The notes: generated by a model not told the origin, from the sequence alone. Shown: positions 29,534 to 41,571, counted from the first letter of the stretch. The stretch: 64,000 bases of DNA from Variovorax sp. CF079 (GCF_900101545.1 NZ_FMZU01000005.1:1-64000), one strand, 5' to 3'. Numbers and translations are program-made.

Positions 29534-31102
29534 ATGCCCCTCCTGTCTTCGAACCTGCAACCCATGCCGCAAGCCCCCGCCCCCTCCCCCGTCGCCACCG
29601 AAGTCGATCAGCTGCTGCAGCGCCTGGGTGTGCCGCGCAGCGCCTACACCGGCGGCGATCTGCCGGTGCGCTCCCCGATCACCGGCGAATCGATCGGCAC
29701 CGTGCCGCAGACCGCGCCGGCCGAAGCCACGCAGGCCATCGGTCGCGCGCATGAGGCCTATCTGGCCTGGCGCAGCGTGCCGGCGCCGCGCCGCGGTGAG
29801 CTGGTGCGCCTCCTGGGCGAGGAGCTGCGCGCGGCCAAGGCCGACCTGGGCCGGCTGGTCACGCTGGAGGCCGGCAAGATCCCGTCCGAAGGCGCGGGCG
29901 AGGTGCAGGAGATGATCGACATCTGCGACTTCGCGGTCGGCCTGTCGCGCCAGCTCTACGGCCTGACGCTGGCCACCGAGCGCGCCGAGCACCGCATGAT
30001 GGAAAGCTGGCATCCGCTGGGCGTCTGCGGCGTGATCTCGGCCTTCAACTTTCCGGTGGCCGTGTGGTCCTGGAACGCCGCGCTGGCCCTGGTCTGCGGC
30101 GATGCGGTGGTGTGGAAGCCGTCCGAGAAGACCCCGCTCACCGCGCTGGCCACGCATGCGATCGCCCAGCGCGCGCTGGCGCGCTTCGGCGACGCGCCCG
30201 AGGGCCTGCTGGAACTGCTGATCGGTCAGCGCGCCGTCGGCGAGGTGCTGGTGGACGACCACCGCGTGGCGGTGCTGTCGGCCACCGGATCCACCGCCAT
30301 GGGGCGCCAGGTGGCGCCGCGGCTGGCGGCGCGTTTCGCGCGCGCGATCCTGGAGCTGGGCGGCAACAACGCCGCCATCGTCGCCCCCTCGGCCGACCTC
30401 GACCTGACGCTGCGCGCCATCGCCTTCGCCGCGATGGGCACGGCCGGACAGCGCTGCACCACGCTGCGCCGCCTTTTCGTGCACGCCAGCGTGTACGACG
30501 CGCTGGTGCCGCGGCTGGCCAAGGTCTACGCCGGCGTGCAGGTAGGCGACCCGCGCACGCCGGGCACGCTGGTGGGACCGCTGATCGACGGCGCCGCCTT
30601 CGAGGGCATGCAGAAGGCGCTGCATGAAAGCCGCGCCGCGGGCGCCACGGTGCACGGCGGCGGTCGCGTCGACGGGATCGCCGGCGACGGCGCCTTCTAC
30701 GTGCGTCCGGCCCTGGTGGAACTGGCCGCGCACGCCGGCCCGGTGCTGCGCGAGACCTTCGCGCCCATCCTGTACGTGCTGCGTTACGAGGCGCTCGACC
30801 AAGCGATCCGCTGGCACAACGAAGTCGGCGCCGGCCTGTCGTCCTCCATCTTCACCCTGAACGTGCGCGAGGCCGAGCGCTTCATCTCGAGCGCGGGCTC
30901 GGACTGCGGCATCGCCAACGTCAACATCGGCCCGAGCGGCGCCGAGATCGGCGGCGCCTTCGGCGGCGAGAAGGAGACCGGCGGCGGGCGCGAGGCCGGC
31001 TCCGACAGCTGGAAGGCCTACATGCGCCGAGCGACCAACACCATCAACTACTCCACCACCCTGCCGCTGGCCCAGGGCGTGACCTTCGACATCGAAGGCT
31101 GA
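29534..31102 (+). CDS. ALDH7-family aldehyde dehydrogenase (AmaB/antiquitin-like)
   Basis: 522 residues. NAD-dependent dehydrogenase with catalytic Cys308 in GTAGQRCTT and general base Glu274 in LELGGNNAAIV. GGNNA and GTAGQRCT are hallmarks of the ALDH7 group, whose bacterial members (AmaB) oxidise alpha-aminoadipate semialdehyde/piperideine-6-carboxylate to alpha-aminoadipate in lysine and pipecolate breakdown. ATG 29534 is the likely start, with ATG 29564 possible. It sits downstream of the IclR gene and opposite the amine-dehydrogenase cluster. The ALDH7 call is strong; the substrate is inferred. Confidence 0.87.
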   Translation: MPLLSSNLQPMPQAPAPSPVATEVDQLLQRLGVPRSAYTGGDLPVRSPITGESIGTVPQTAPAEATQAIGRAHEAYLAWRSVPAPRRGELVRLLGEELRAAKADLGRLVTLEAGKIPSEGAGEVQEMIDICDFAVGLSRQLYGLTLATERAEHRMMESWHPLGVCGVISAFNFPVAVWSWNAALALVCGDAVVWKPSEKTPLTALATHAIAQRALARFGDAPEGLLELLIGQRAVGEVLVDDHRVAVLSATGSTAMGRQVAPRLAARFARAILELGGNNAAIVAPSADLDLTLRAIAFAAMGTAGQRCTTLRRLFVHASVYDALVPRLAKVYAGVQVGDPRTPGTLVGPLIDGAAFEGMQKALHESRAAGATVHGGGRVDGIAGDGAFYVRPALVELAAHAGPVLRETFAPILYVLRYEALDQAIRWHNEVGAGLSSSIFTLNVREAERFISSAGSDCGIANVNIGPSGAEIGGAFGGEKETGGGREAGSDSWKAYMRRATNTINYSTTLPLAQGVTFDIEG

Positions 31103-31152
31103 GAGCCTGGGCCCGGGCGTGATCGAATTCCGCGAATGTTTCCTTTTGTTTC

Positions 31153-31250
31153 AGGGTGACGGGTAATCCCCGATGCACTGGCACGGTGCGCACCCTAAAG
31201 TCTCGCCACTCGCAAACGGGCCTGCCCGCAGCGCGGGGGACCGAGGAGAC
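31153..31250 (+). ncRNA. Structured intergenic RNA candidate
   Basis: No gene is present in the 250 bases between the ALDH stop and the next gene. Two consecutive multi-stem folds are visible: AGGGTG/CACCCT (31153-31158 with 31191-31196), enclosing small hairpins CGGG/CCCG and GCAC/GTGC; then GTCTC/GAGAC (31200-31204 with 31246-31250), enclosing two mutually exclusive G/C hairpins. Tandem terminators follow. I could not match it to a known riboswitch or small RNA. It might be a 3'-UTR-derived RNA of the ALDH transcript. Confidence 0.35.
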
Positions 31251-31283
31251 ATTTCGAAGAATCAAAACATGCTTGCTACACAA

Positions 31284-31310
31284 GGCATCCGTACGAGATG
31301 CCGTTTTTTT
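31284..31310 (+). terminator. Intrinsic terminator 1 downstream of the ALDH gene
   Basis: Stem GGCATC/GATGCC with a seven-base loop, followed after one G by seven T. Classic rho-independent form on the plus strand, 180 bases past the ALDH stop. Confidence 0.8.
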
Positions 31311-31314
31311 GAAC

Positions 31315-31343
31315 AAGGCGCCGCTGGTCGGCGCCTTTTCTTT
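31315..31343 (+). terminator. Intrinsic terminator 2 downstream of the ALDH gene
   Basis: Stem AAGGCGCCG/CGGCGCCTT with a CTGGT loop, followed by TTCTTT. It is plus-strand oriented, because the other strand lacks an immediate U-run, and lies five bases after terminator 1. Confidence 0.75.
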
Positions 31344-31352
31344 GGGCGCTCG

Positions 31353-32504
31353 TTACTGGACCAACTTGCCGCCGGCGCCGAACATCGCGAAATCCACGTA
31401 GCGCGATGCGGTCTGGCCTCTTGCACTGAAGTCGAGCGTATAGCCGCCGACGTCGATCGCCTTCGCTGAGGCCAGCGCGGCGCCCACACCGGCCGCGTTG
31501 AGGATGCTGGCGCTCTCCATCACCTTGACCAGCGCCTTGGCGGCGATGAAGCCTTCCATCGAGCGCGCCGAAATATCCGGATCCTTCGATGCCTGGCGCA
31601 GCTGCAGGTACTCGCGCACCACGGCTCGGTCGCCCTGCTGCGGCAGAACGACCGAGAAGGCGTAGCCGCGCGCACGCTGCGGCCCGAGCGCCTTGAGCAG
31701 CGCGTCGGTGTCGATGATCGACATGCCGTAGAGCATGCTGCCGGCGCCGCCGGCGGCCGCATACTGCTTGACGAACTCGATCCCTGCGGCCGTGGTCGCG
31801 CCTAGAAAGACGACCTGCACCTTGGCCTTGGCGATCTCTGCCACGGCCTTCTCCACGGCCACCGTGTTGCGCGGGTAGCCGGCGCGCACCACGAGCTGGA
31901 TGCCGTGGGCCTTGGCAGCCGCCTCGGCGCCGGCCAGCACATCCTGACCCAAGCCGTCGTCCTGGTAGAGCAGACCCACGCGTTGCACGCCGACGGTGGC
32001 CAGCTGGCTGAACAGCCGCGCGACCTCGTCGTGGTAGCTGGCCTTGACCACATAAATGCCCGGCGCCTGCGCCACGCTGCTCGCGCCCGAGACGGCGCCG
32101 ATCATCGCGACCCCCTTTTGCGCCAGCACGCCGTCCTTGGCGATGGCCTCGAGATTGGTCGTGCCCACCGTTCCCATCAAGGCCACCGGCGATTCGGCCG
32201 CGATGATCTCCCGGGTCAGGCGCACGCTTTCCTCCGCTTTTTGTGCGTCGTCGCGCGTCACGAGCTTGATCGGCCGGCCACGCACCCCGCCCTTGGCGTT
32301 GACGGCGTCGAAATACAGCTTGGCGCCGGCATGGATGGCTCGGCCGGTGACCGCCTGCGGACCGGTGAACGGCGCAACCTGGCCGACGACGATAGGCTCA
32401 CCAGGGGCAGCAGCACTCCAGTGAGCGCTCGCCAACAAAAGTACGGCCGTGCAGGCATTGCGCCAACGCGCGAAACGGCGCCCGCCCTGATTCCCGATGC
32501 TCAT
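31353..32504 (-). CDS. LivK-like periplasmic binding protein (orphan)
   Basis: 383 residues of the branched-chain amino acid/amide-type family (Peripla_BP_6). A signal peptide ends near SAAA (residues 30-33). The mature start EPIVVGQVAPFTGPQAVTGR and the domain pattern (VALMGTVGTTNLEAIA, KAKVQVVFLGATTA) are typical. No permease or ATPase lies beside it, which is common for this family in Burkholderiales: these orphans serve importers encoded elsewhere. The ligand cannot be told. Confidence 0.88.
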   Translation of the reverse strand: MSIGNQGGRRFARWRNACTAVLLLASAHWSAAAPGEPIVVGQVAPFTGPQAVTGRAIHAGAKLYFDAVNAKGGVRGRPIKLVTRDDAQKAEESVRLTREIIAAESPVALMGTVGTTNLEAIAKDGVLAQKGVAMIGAVSGASSVAQAPGIYVVKASYHDEVARLFSQLATVGVQRVGLLYQDDGLGQDVLAGAEAAAKAHGIQLVVRAGYPRNTVAVEKAVAEIAKAKVQVVFLGATTAAGIEFVKQYAAAGGAGSMLYGMSIIDTDALLKALGPQRARGYAFSVVLPQQGDRAVVREYLQLRQASKDPDISARSMEGFIAAKALVKVMESASILNAAGVGAALASAKAIDVGGYTLDFSARGQTASRYVDFAMFGAGGKLVQ

Positions 32505-32627
32505 GAGACCTTTCCGGCGTAGCCGCCGATACCGTTTAGTAACGATTATTTACAAAGGCCTAGAGCGTACAGGAGGGGCGAATCACCCCCGAAAACCCAG
32601 GGTTAACCCTCAAATCGATCGGAGCCG

Positions 32628-34601
32628 TCAGGGGGCCGTTGCCGCGGCCGGACCAGAGACGATGGGCCAGGCCATCTCGCTCGCCACGCGCGGCTTGCCC
32701 ATCGGTGGGCCGGCCTTGCCGGCCTGCACCGCGACCAGGTCCTGCTCGTTGGGATACTGGTCGGCCAGCCAGTAGTCGAACACGCGGCGCACGATCGGGG
32801 CCGCTGCCGCCGCACCAAAGCCGGCGTTCTCGACGATGATCGCGACCGCGATCCTGGGCGCCTCCGCCGGCGCGTAGGCCGCGAACAGCGAGTGGTCACG
32901 CTGGTGCTCCTCGAGCGCCTTGGCGTTGTACTTCACGTTCTGGCCCATGCTCACGGCCTGCGCCGTGCCGGTCTTGCCGGCCGAGCTGTAGGGCGCCCCG
33001 GCGAACACGCGCGTACCGGTGCCGCCCTTGTTCACCGCGACCAGCGCGTTGCGCACGATCTCCACGTTCTTCGGCGCGTAGCCCAGGTCCACGCCCGGCG
33101 GCTGCGGCATCGGGACGGTCTCGCCGCTCACCGTGTTCTTGATGCCGAGCACCAGGTGCGGCTGGTGCTTGATGCCGCCGTTGGCCAGCGTGGCTTCGGC
33201 CGCCGCGAGCTGCAGCATCGTGAAGTTGTTGTAGCCCTGGCCGATGCCGAGCGAGACGGTTTCGCCGGGGTACCACTTCTTCATCTCGGGACGCTTGTAG
33301 GCGTCGCGCTTCCAGGTCGTGCTGGGCAAGAGGCCGCGCACTTCGCCCTGGACGTCGATGCCGGTGATCTGGCCGAAGCCCAGCGGCTTCATGAAGTCGT
33401 GGATGGCGTCCACTCCCATGTCGACCGCGAGCGAATAGAAGTAGGTGTTGCTCGAGAACTGGATGGCGCGGTGCATGTCCATCCCGCCCAGGCCGCCCTC
33501 GTGGCTCTTGAACGTGTGGCCGCCGAAGGTGTAGAAGCCCGGGTCGTTGATCACCACGCTCGGCGCGCGCTTGCCGAGCTGCAGCGCGGCCATCGCCATG
33601 AAGGGCTTGTAGGTCGAGCCCGGCGGGTAGGTGCCGCGCAGCGCGCGGTTCAGAAGCGGCTTGTCCAGCGACTCGTTGAGCGCCTGCCAGCTTTCGTTGT
33701 CGATGCCCTCGACGAACAGGTTCGGATCGAAGGTGGGCTTGCTCACGAAGGCCAGCACCTCGCCGCTGTTGGGATCGATCGCCACCAGCGCGCCGCGGCG
33801 CTCGCCGAACATGTCTTCCACCAGCTTCTGCAGCTTGATGTCCAGCGAGAGCTTCACCGTGTTGCCGGGCGTCGCCGGGTGGCTCGAGAGCCGGCGCACC
33901 GCGCGGCCGCCGGCCGAGGTTTCCATCTGCTCGACGCCGGTGTGGCCGTGCAGCGTCTTCTCGTAGCTCTGCTCGATGCCCAGCTTGCCGATGTAGTCGG
34001 TGCCCTTGTAGTTGGCCTGGTCTTCCTCGCTCCAGTCCTCCATCGCGGTCTTCTCGCGCTGGTTGATGCGGCCGATGTAGCCCAGCACATGGGAGGCGAG
34101 TTCGCCGTTGGGGTAGTTGCGGAACAGCCGGGCCTTGATCTCGACACCCGGGAAGCGGTAGCGCTGCGCCGCGAAGCGCGCGACCTCCTCGTCGCTCAGG
34201 CGGGTGCGGATCGGGATCGAATCGAAGCTGCGCGAGTCCTCGCGCAGGCGCTTGAAGCGCCGGCGGTCGCGCTGCGAGACTTCCACCACCTCGCCGAGGC
34301 TGTCCATGGTGTCTTCCAGGCTGCCGACCTTCGAGGGCGTGATCTCGAGGGTGTAGGCCGAGTAGTTGGAGGCCAGCACGATGCCGTTGCGGTCGAGGAT
34401 CAGGCCGCGGTTCGGCACCACCGGCACGACGGCCGTGCGGTTGCTCTCGGCCTGCTCCGCGAGATCGTCGTGGCGCACCACCTGCAGGAAGAACAGGCGC
34501 GTGCACAGGAGGCTGAAGGCGGTGAGCACCACGAGGCCGATCACGATCACCCGGCGCTTGAAGCGCGCGAGGTCGGCGGCGACGTTGCGGAGTTCGGTCA
34601 T
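32628..34601 (-). CDS. mrdA: Penicillin-binding protein 2 (elongasome transpeptidase)
   Basis: 657 residues. One N-terminal membrane helix (residues 14-34), a dimerisation domain (residues 60-240) and a transpeptidase domain with SxxK at Ser329-Lys332 (PGSTYKPFMAM), SSN in FSSNTYFYSL and KTG in SAGKTGTAQ. It cross-links peptidoglycan along the cell wall under MreBCD control. It follows mreD by 56 bases. In many proteobacteria rodA comes next; here an orphan binding-protein gene follows instead. Confidence 0.96.
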   Translation of the reverse strand: MTELRNVAADLARFKRRVIVIGLVVLTAFSLLCTRLFFLQVVRHDDLAEQAESNRTAVVPVVPNRGLILDRNGIVLASNYSAYTLEITPSKVGSLEDTMDSLGEVVEVSQRDRRRFKRLREDSRSFDSIPIRTRLSDEEVARFAAQRYRFPGVEIKARLFRNYPNGELASHVLGYIGRINQREKTAMEDWSEEDQANYKGTDYIGKLGIEQSYEKTLHGHTGVEQMETSAGGRAVRRLSSHPATPGNTVKLSLDIKLQKLVEDMFGERRGALVAIDPNSGEVLAFVSKPTFDPNLFVEGIDNESWQALNESLDKPLLNRALRGTYPPGSTYKPFMAMAALQLGKRAPSVVINDPGFYTFGGHTFKSHEGGLGGMDMHRAIQFSSNTYFYSLAVDMGVDAIHDFMKPLGFGQITGIDVQGEVRGLLPSTTWKRDAYKRPEMKKWYPGETVSLGIGQGYNNFTMLQLAAAEATLANGGIKHQPHLVLGIKNTVSGETVPMPQPPGVDLGYAPKNVEIVRNALVAVNKGGTGTRVFAGAPYSSAGKTGTAQAVSMGQNVKYNAKALEEHQRDHSLFAAYAPAEAPRIAVAIIVENAGFGAAAAAPIVRRVFDYWLADQYPNEQDLVAVQAGKAGPPMGKPRVASEMAWPIVSGPAAATAP

Positions 34602-34657
34602 GGCGCGCGCGAGCCTACGCTCGCCGGAGCTGCAGGACAAGCCGGATCAGCATGTCT

Positions 34658-35179
34658 TCACAGGGGGCGGTTGGCATCGGGCTCGGGGGTGCGGCGCTGC
34701 GGCGCAAGGAGCGCCAGGCTCACCAGCGGCCACAGGGCGGTCTCGATGGCCGGCGAGATCAGGATCGTCCAGCCCGGGAAGATGCCGCCGCCGATCATCC
34801 GGATCGCGACTTCGATCAGGTGCGAGAGCGCGAACAGCGGCAGCACCTGCAAGGCCTGCGAGACCACCGGGTACCAGAGCAGGCGCCGGTGGATCATGAT
34901 CGCGAAGAAACCGAGCGTGGTGTAGGACAGCGCATGCTGGCCCAGCATGGCCGTCTGATGCACGTCCATCAGGAGACCGAACATGAAGGCCGCGCCGATG
35001 CCGATGCGCGCGGGCTGGTGCACGCTCCAGAACACGATCACCAGCGCCAGCAGGTCGGGCGTCCAGGCGGCGCGACCGATCGGAATCATGTTGACGAGCA
35101 GGGCCGCAATGAGGCTCGCCCACATGAAGAGGGGACTGACGGGCAGCAGGAGCTGCTGCTGGCCGGGACGCATGATCAT
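34658..35179 (-). CDS. mreD: Rod shape-determining membrane protein MreD
   Basis: 173 residues with about five hydrophobic helices and no large soluble domain. It matches the MreD family by size and by its place between mreC and mrdA, with GRAAWTPDLLALVIVFWSVH and GIGAAFMFGLLMDVHQTAML recognisable. It forms the inner-membrane bridge of the elongasome with MreC. Its start overlaps the mreC stop by four bases. Confidence 0.93.
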   Translation of the reverse strand: MIMRPGQQQLLLPVSPLFMWASLIAALLVNMIPIGRAAWTPDLLALVIVFWSVHQPARIGIGAAFMFGLLMDVHQTAMLGQHALSYTTLGFFAIMIHRRLLWYPVVSQALQVLPLFALSHLIEVAIRMIGGGIFPGWTILISPAIETALWPLVSLALLAPQRRTPEPDANRPL

Positions 35180-36138
35180 CGGGTTCGGCCCTCCTTCTTG
35201 TCAGGCTTGGCGGCGGACTTGTCGCCCTTCTTCTTGCCCGCCGCGGCATCCGCCGGTGCGGCCGGCACCGGCTTCGGCGCCTGCACGCCCGTGGGCGCCA
35301 GCACCAGCACGTAGCGCGCGGCCGTCACATGGGCCAGCGGCACGCAGTGGATGCGCGCGAAAGCGGTGTCGGCGCGGCGCTCGATGCGGTCGATCTTGGC
35401 GACCGGCAGGCCCGGCGGGTAGACGCCGTCGACGCCGCTGGTGGTGAGCAGGTCGCCTTCCTGCAAGTCGGCATTGGCCGCCATGAAGCGCAGCTCGAGC
35501 CCGCCGCCGTGGGCGCTGGCATCGCCGAAGGCCACGCTGCGCGCGCCGGTGCGCACGTTCTGCACGGGAATCGACAGGTCGCGGTCGATCACCAGCGTGA
35601 TCTCGCTGCTGAAAGGCTGGACCTGCGTGACCTGCCCGACCACGCCGTGCTCGTCGATCACCGGCGAGCCGGCCGCGATGCCGTTGGTGAGCCCCTGGTC
35701 GATGACCAGCTTGCGGGTGTAGGGATCGGCGGCGTCGTAGAGCACCTCGGCCGCGCGGCCCGGCGTCTGCGTGGCCTGGCGCAGTTCGAGCAGAGAGCGC
35801 AGCCGCGCGTTCTCCTGCGCCAGGGTGTCGGCCTGGCTCGCGCGTTCGGACTGCAGCGCGAGCGCCTTGCGGGCCTCCGCCTCCTTGCTTTGCGCAGTCT
35901 GCAGGTCTTCCAGGTAGCGGCCGCCGCCCATCGCGAGCTGCACCGGCTTGAGCGCCAGCCACTGGATGGGATAGAGCACCGCGCCGATGCCCGCGCGCAG
36001 CGGCTGCACGATGTTGAAGCGCGCGTCGGCCACCATCAGGAACAGCGCGAGCGCGCTGAAGAAGATCAGCTTGCTGAGCGCCGAAGGCCCCTGGTTGAAC
36101 AGGGGTGGCGCGGTGCGATCCAGCGTGCCCAGGGGCAT
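35176..36138 (-). CDS. mreC: Rod shape-determining protein MreC
   Basis: 320 residues: a single N-terminal helix (about residues 20-40), a coiled coil (residues 65-105, rich in EAEARKALALQSERASQADT) and the periplasmic beta domains (VIDEHGVVGQVTQVQPFSSE, RDLSIPVQNVRTGARSVAFG). A C-terminal Lys/Ala/Pro-rich tail of about 40 residues is a lineage-specific extension. MreC links MreB to PBP2. Confidence 0.94.
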   Translation of the reverse strand: MPLGTLDRTAPPLFNQGPSALSKLIFFSALALFLMVADARFNIVQPLRAGIGAVLYPIQWLALKPVQLAMGGGRYLEDLQTAQSKEAEARKALALQSERASQADTLAQENARLRSLLELRQATQTPGRAAEVLYDAADPYTRKLVIDQGLTNGIAAGSPVIDEHGVVGQVTQVQPFSSEITLVIDRDLSIPVQNVRTGARSVAFGDASAHGGGLELRFMAANADLQEGDLLTTSGVDGVYPPGLPVAKIDRIERRADTAFARIHCVPLAHVTAARYVLVLAPTGVQAPKPVPAAPADAAAGKKKGDKSAAKPDKKEGRTR

Positions 36139-36161
36139 GGTGTGAGCTGCGCGTTAGATGG

Positions 36162-36194
36162 AAAAAAGCCGGCCGATGCTGACACGGGCCGGCC
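36162..36194 (-). terminator. Attenuator/terminator between mreB and mreC
   Basis: On the minus strand a perfect 7-bp stem GCCGGCC/GGCCGGC with a 12-base loop is followed by six U, in the 74-base spacer. It may reduce readthrough so that mreB is made in excess over mreCD-mrdA. Confidence 0.75.
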
Positions 36195-36212
36195 AAATGT
36201 GCAAAGTGTGCA

Positions 36213-37756
<1,544 letters not shown>

Positions 37757-37760
<4 letters not shown>

Positions 37761-39247
37761 GCGCCGCCGACCTGCACCAGATGGGGGTGGCCGAATTGGC
37801 CGCGGCCCTGCGCGAGCGCAAGGTGTCGGCGGTCGAGGCCGCCGAACACCACTTGGCGCGCATCAAGCAGCACCAGGATCTTGGCAGCTTCGTCGCCCTC
37901 GACGAGGACGTGACGCTGGCCCAGGCCCGCGCCGCCGACGCCCTGCTCGCCGCCGGCAAGGCCCCGGCCCTGGCCGGCGTGCCGATCGCGCACAAGGACA
38001 TCTTCGTCACCGCCGATTTCCCGACCACCGCGGGCTCGCGCATCCTGGCCGGCTACCGCTCGCCCTTCGATGCCACCGTGGTGCGCAAGCTGGCCGAAGC
38101 CGGCGCCGTCACGCTCGGCAAGCTGAGCTGCGACGAATTCGCGATGGGTTCGGCCAACGAGAACGTCGCGGTGCCGGCCGTCGGCTTCGACCGCGCGGTG
38201 CCTGTGCGCAACCCGTGGGACACGACGCGCATTCCCGGCGGCTCCTCGGGCGGCAGCGCTGCAGCGGTGGCCGCGCGCCTGGCGCCGGCCGCGACCGGCA
38301 CCGACACCGGCGGCTCAATCCGCCAGCCGGCCTCCTTCTGCGGCGTGACCGGCATCAAGCCGACCTACGGCCGCGCCTCGCGCTACGGCATGGTCGCCTT
38401 CGCCTCCAGCCTCGACCAGGCCGGGCCGCTGGCGCGCTCGGCCGAAGACTGCGCGCTGCTGCTGTCGGCCCTGTGCGGACCCGACCCCGAGCGCGATTCG
38501 ACCTCACTGGACAAGCCAGCCGAGGATTTTTCGCGCACCCTCACCGATTCGCTCGACGGCCTGCGCATCGGCGTGCCGAAGGAGTTCCTGGGCGAAGGCG
38601 TCGCCCCCGGCGTGCGCGCGGCCATCGACGCCGCGCTGGCGGAATACGAAAAGCTCGGCGCCCGCCGCGTCGAGGTCACGCTGCCGCGCACCGAGCTGTC
38701 GATCCCGGTCTACTACATCATTGCGGCGGCCGAAGCGTCGAGCAACCTGAGCCGCTTCGACGGCGTCAAGTTCGGCCATCGGGCCAAGAACTACCGCGAT
38801 CTGGCCGACATGTACGCCAAGACGCGCGAGGAAGGCTTCGGCGACGAGGTCAAGCGCCGCATCATGATCGGCACCTACGTGCTCTCGCACGGCTACTACG
38901 ACGCCTACTACCTGCAGGCGCAGAAGGTGCGCCGCATGATCGCCGACGATTTCCAGCAGGCTTTCGCGCAGTGCGATGTGATCGCCGGCCCGGCCGCGCC
39001 CACGGTCGCCTGGAAGCTGGGCGAACACGGCGGCGACCCGGTGGCCGACTACCTGGCCGACATCTTCACGCTGCCGGGCTCGCTCGCCGGCCTGCCCGGC
39101 ATGAGCCTGCCGGTGGGCTTCGACGGCGGCATGCCGGTCGGCCTGCAATTGATCGGCAACTATTTCGGCGAGGCGAAGCTGCTGAACGCGGCGCACCGTT
39201 TCCAGCAGGCGACCGACTGGCACCGCCGCACGCCGGAGGGCTTTTGA
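37757..39247 (+). CDS. gatA: Asp-tRNA(Asn)/Glu-tRNA(Gln) amidotransferase subunit A
   Basis: 496 residues of the amidase-signature family. The Lys-cisSer-Ser triad is in [23 protein letters not shown] and [11 protein letters not shown]. It hydrolyses glutamine and passes ammonia to GatB for correction of mischarged tRNA. The start codon overlaps the gatC stop. The same fold appears twice more in this window, as AtzE and AtzF. Confidence 0.97.
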
Positions 39248-39248
39248 C

Positions 39249-40727
<1,479 letters not shown>

Positions 40728-40774
40728 ACCAGGAAGCCGTTGCCGGGCGGGCTCGACGGTCGCCTGCGGCCCCG

Positions 40775-40975
40775 CTACTCATCGAGGAAGCCTGCTCGGT
40801 AGAAGCTCCATGCAGTACCGTCGTGCAGGTAGAAGTGGCCGTCCGTGCAGAAGTCTTTGCCCGGGAAGAACTCCCGGTATGCGCGCGGGACCAGGCGCTC
40901 CAGTTGCTCGTCGGACAGTTCTTCGAATTGTTCTGGCGTGATGGGCTGGCCTACTTTGAGTCTGGTGGGTTCCAT
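40775..40975 (-). CDS. Small hypothetical protein
   Basis: 66 residues, acidic N-terminal half with a probable helix (PEQFEELSDEQLERLVPRAY) and an aromatic-rich C-terminus (FYLHDGTAWSFYRAGFLDE). I do not recognise it. Codon use looks normal for the region, and it stands alone between gatB and the P-loop gene. No signal peptide or membrane helix. Confidence 0.55.
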   Translation of the reverse strand: MEPTRLKVGQPITPEQFEELSDEQLERLVPRAYREFFPGKDFCTDGHFYLHDGTAWSFYRAGFLDE

Positions 40976-41058
40976 GATTGTGAATTGCGCTCGAAGTGAC
41001 TTGAGTGATGGGTGGCGTGCGACACGATCGGCCTGCGCGCCCGCACGAACCGTTCGAT

Positions 41059-41571
41059 TTACGACGCAGTATGGTCCGGCTCCGCATCACTGCGAAAACG
41101 CGTGCATTGCAATGCCATGAATCTTGGAAACCGCGCGCGGATGCGCGACTCTTCATTCGCCCTGCTGCCGGACAAATACGGCCTCGACAGCTGTTTCTTC
41201 ACGATGATGTCGACACACGTCTCCAAGTCGAACGCTGGTAGCGGAAGCGCGGTCAGCGCGTCGGATTCGATGGAACTGCGAAGCGCCGGGTATCGCGTAT
41301 CGACATCCGCTGGATACGTCATGAAACCAGATGAAAGCGCACACACAGCGGGTGCTGCGAGGGCGCTCTTCGTCTGGAGGTAGGTAGATACGTTCCGCCT
41401 GGCATAGCCCGCGTAGCCGTGTGCCTCGATGCAGGCAGTGATGTCGCCTTCACATGCCATGAAGCGCTGGTCGAGGTCGACAAAGTGCCAGCCCAGCCGC
41501 CCTGCCAGGGAGATCCCAACGGACGTCTTCCCGGCGCCCCCGGGGCCAACGAGGTGAACAACAGGTATCAC
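41059..41571 (-). CDS. Shikimate-kinase-like P-loop protein
   Basis: 170 residues. Walker A GPGGAGKTS at residues 9-17 and a following HFVDLDQRFMACEGDITACI resemble shikimate kinase (the DLD motif after beta-2 and G-D-I). The body diverges after that: it lacks the usual shikimate-binding GGG motif and arginines, reading SGFMTYPADVDTRY instead, so the substrate is likely different. GC content is visibly lower than in neighbours. True AroK is probably elsewhere. Confidence 0.6.
   Translation of the reverse strand: MIPVVHLVGPGGAGKTSVGISLAGRLGWHFVDLDQRFMACEGDITACIEAHGYAGYARRNVSTYLQTKSALAAPAVCALSSGFMTYPADVDTRYPALRSSIESDALTALPLPAFDLETCVDIIVKKQLSRPYLSGSRANEESRIRARFPRFMALQCTRFRSDAEPDHTAS

Noticed and set aside
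31103-31280. Known riboswitch (TPP, glycine, guanidine, SAH) in the post-ALDH gap
   Set aside because: None of the conserved core motifs of these classes is present, and no gene lies downstream on the same strand.
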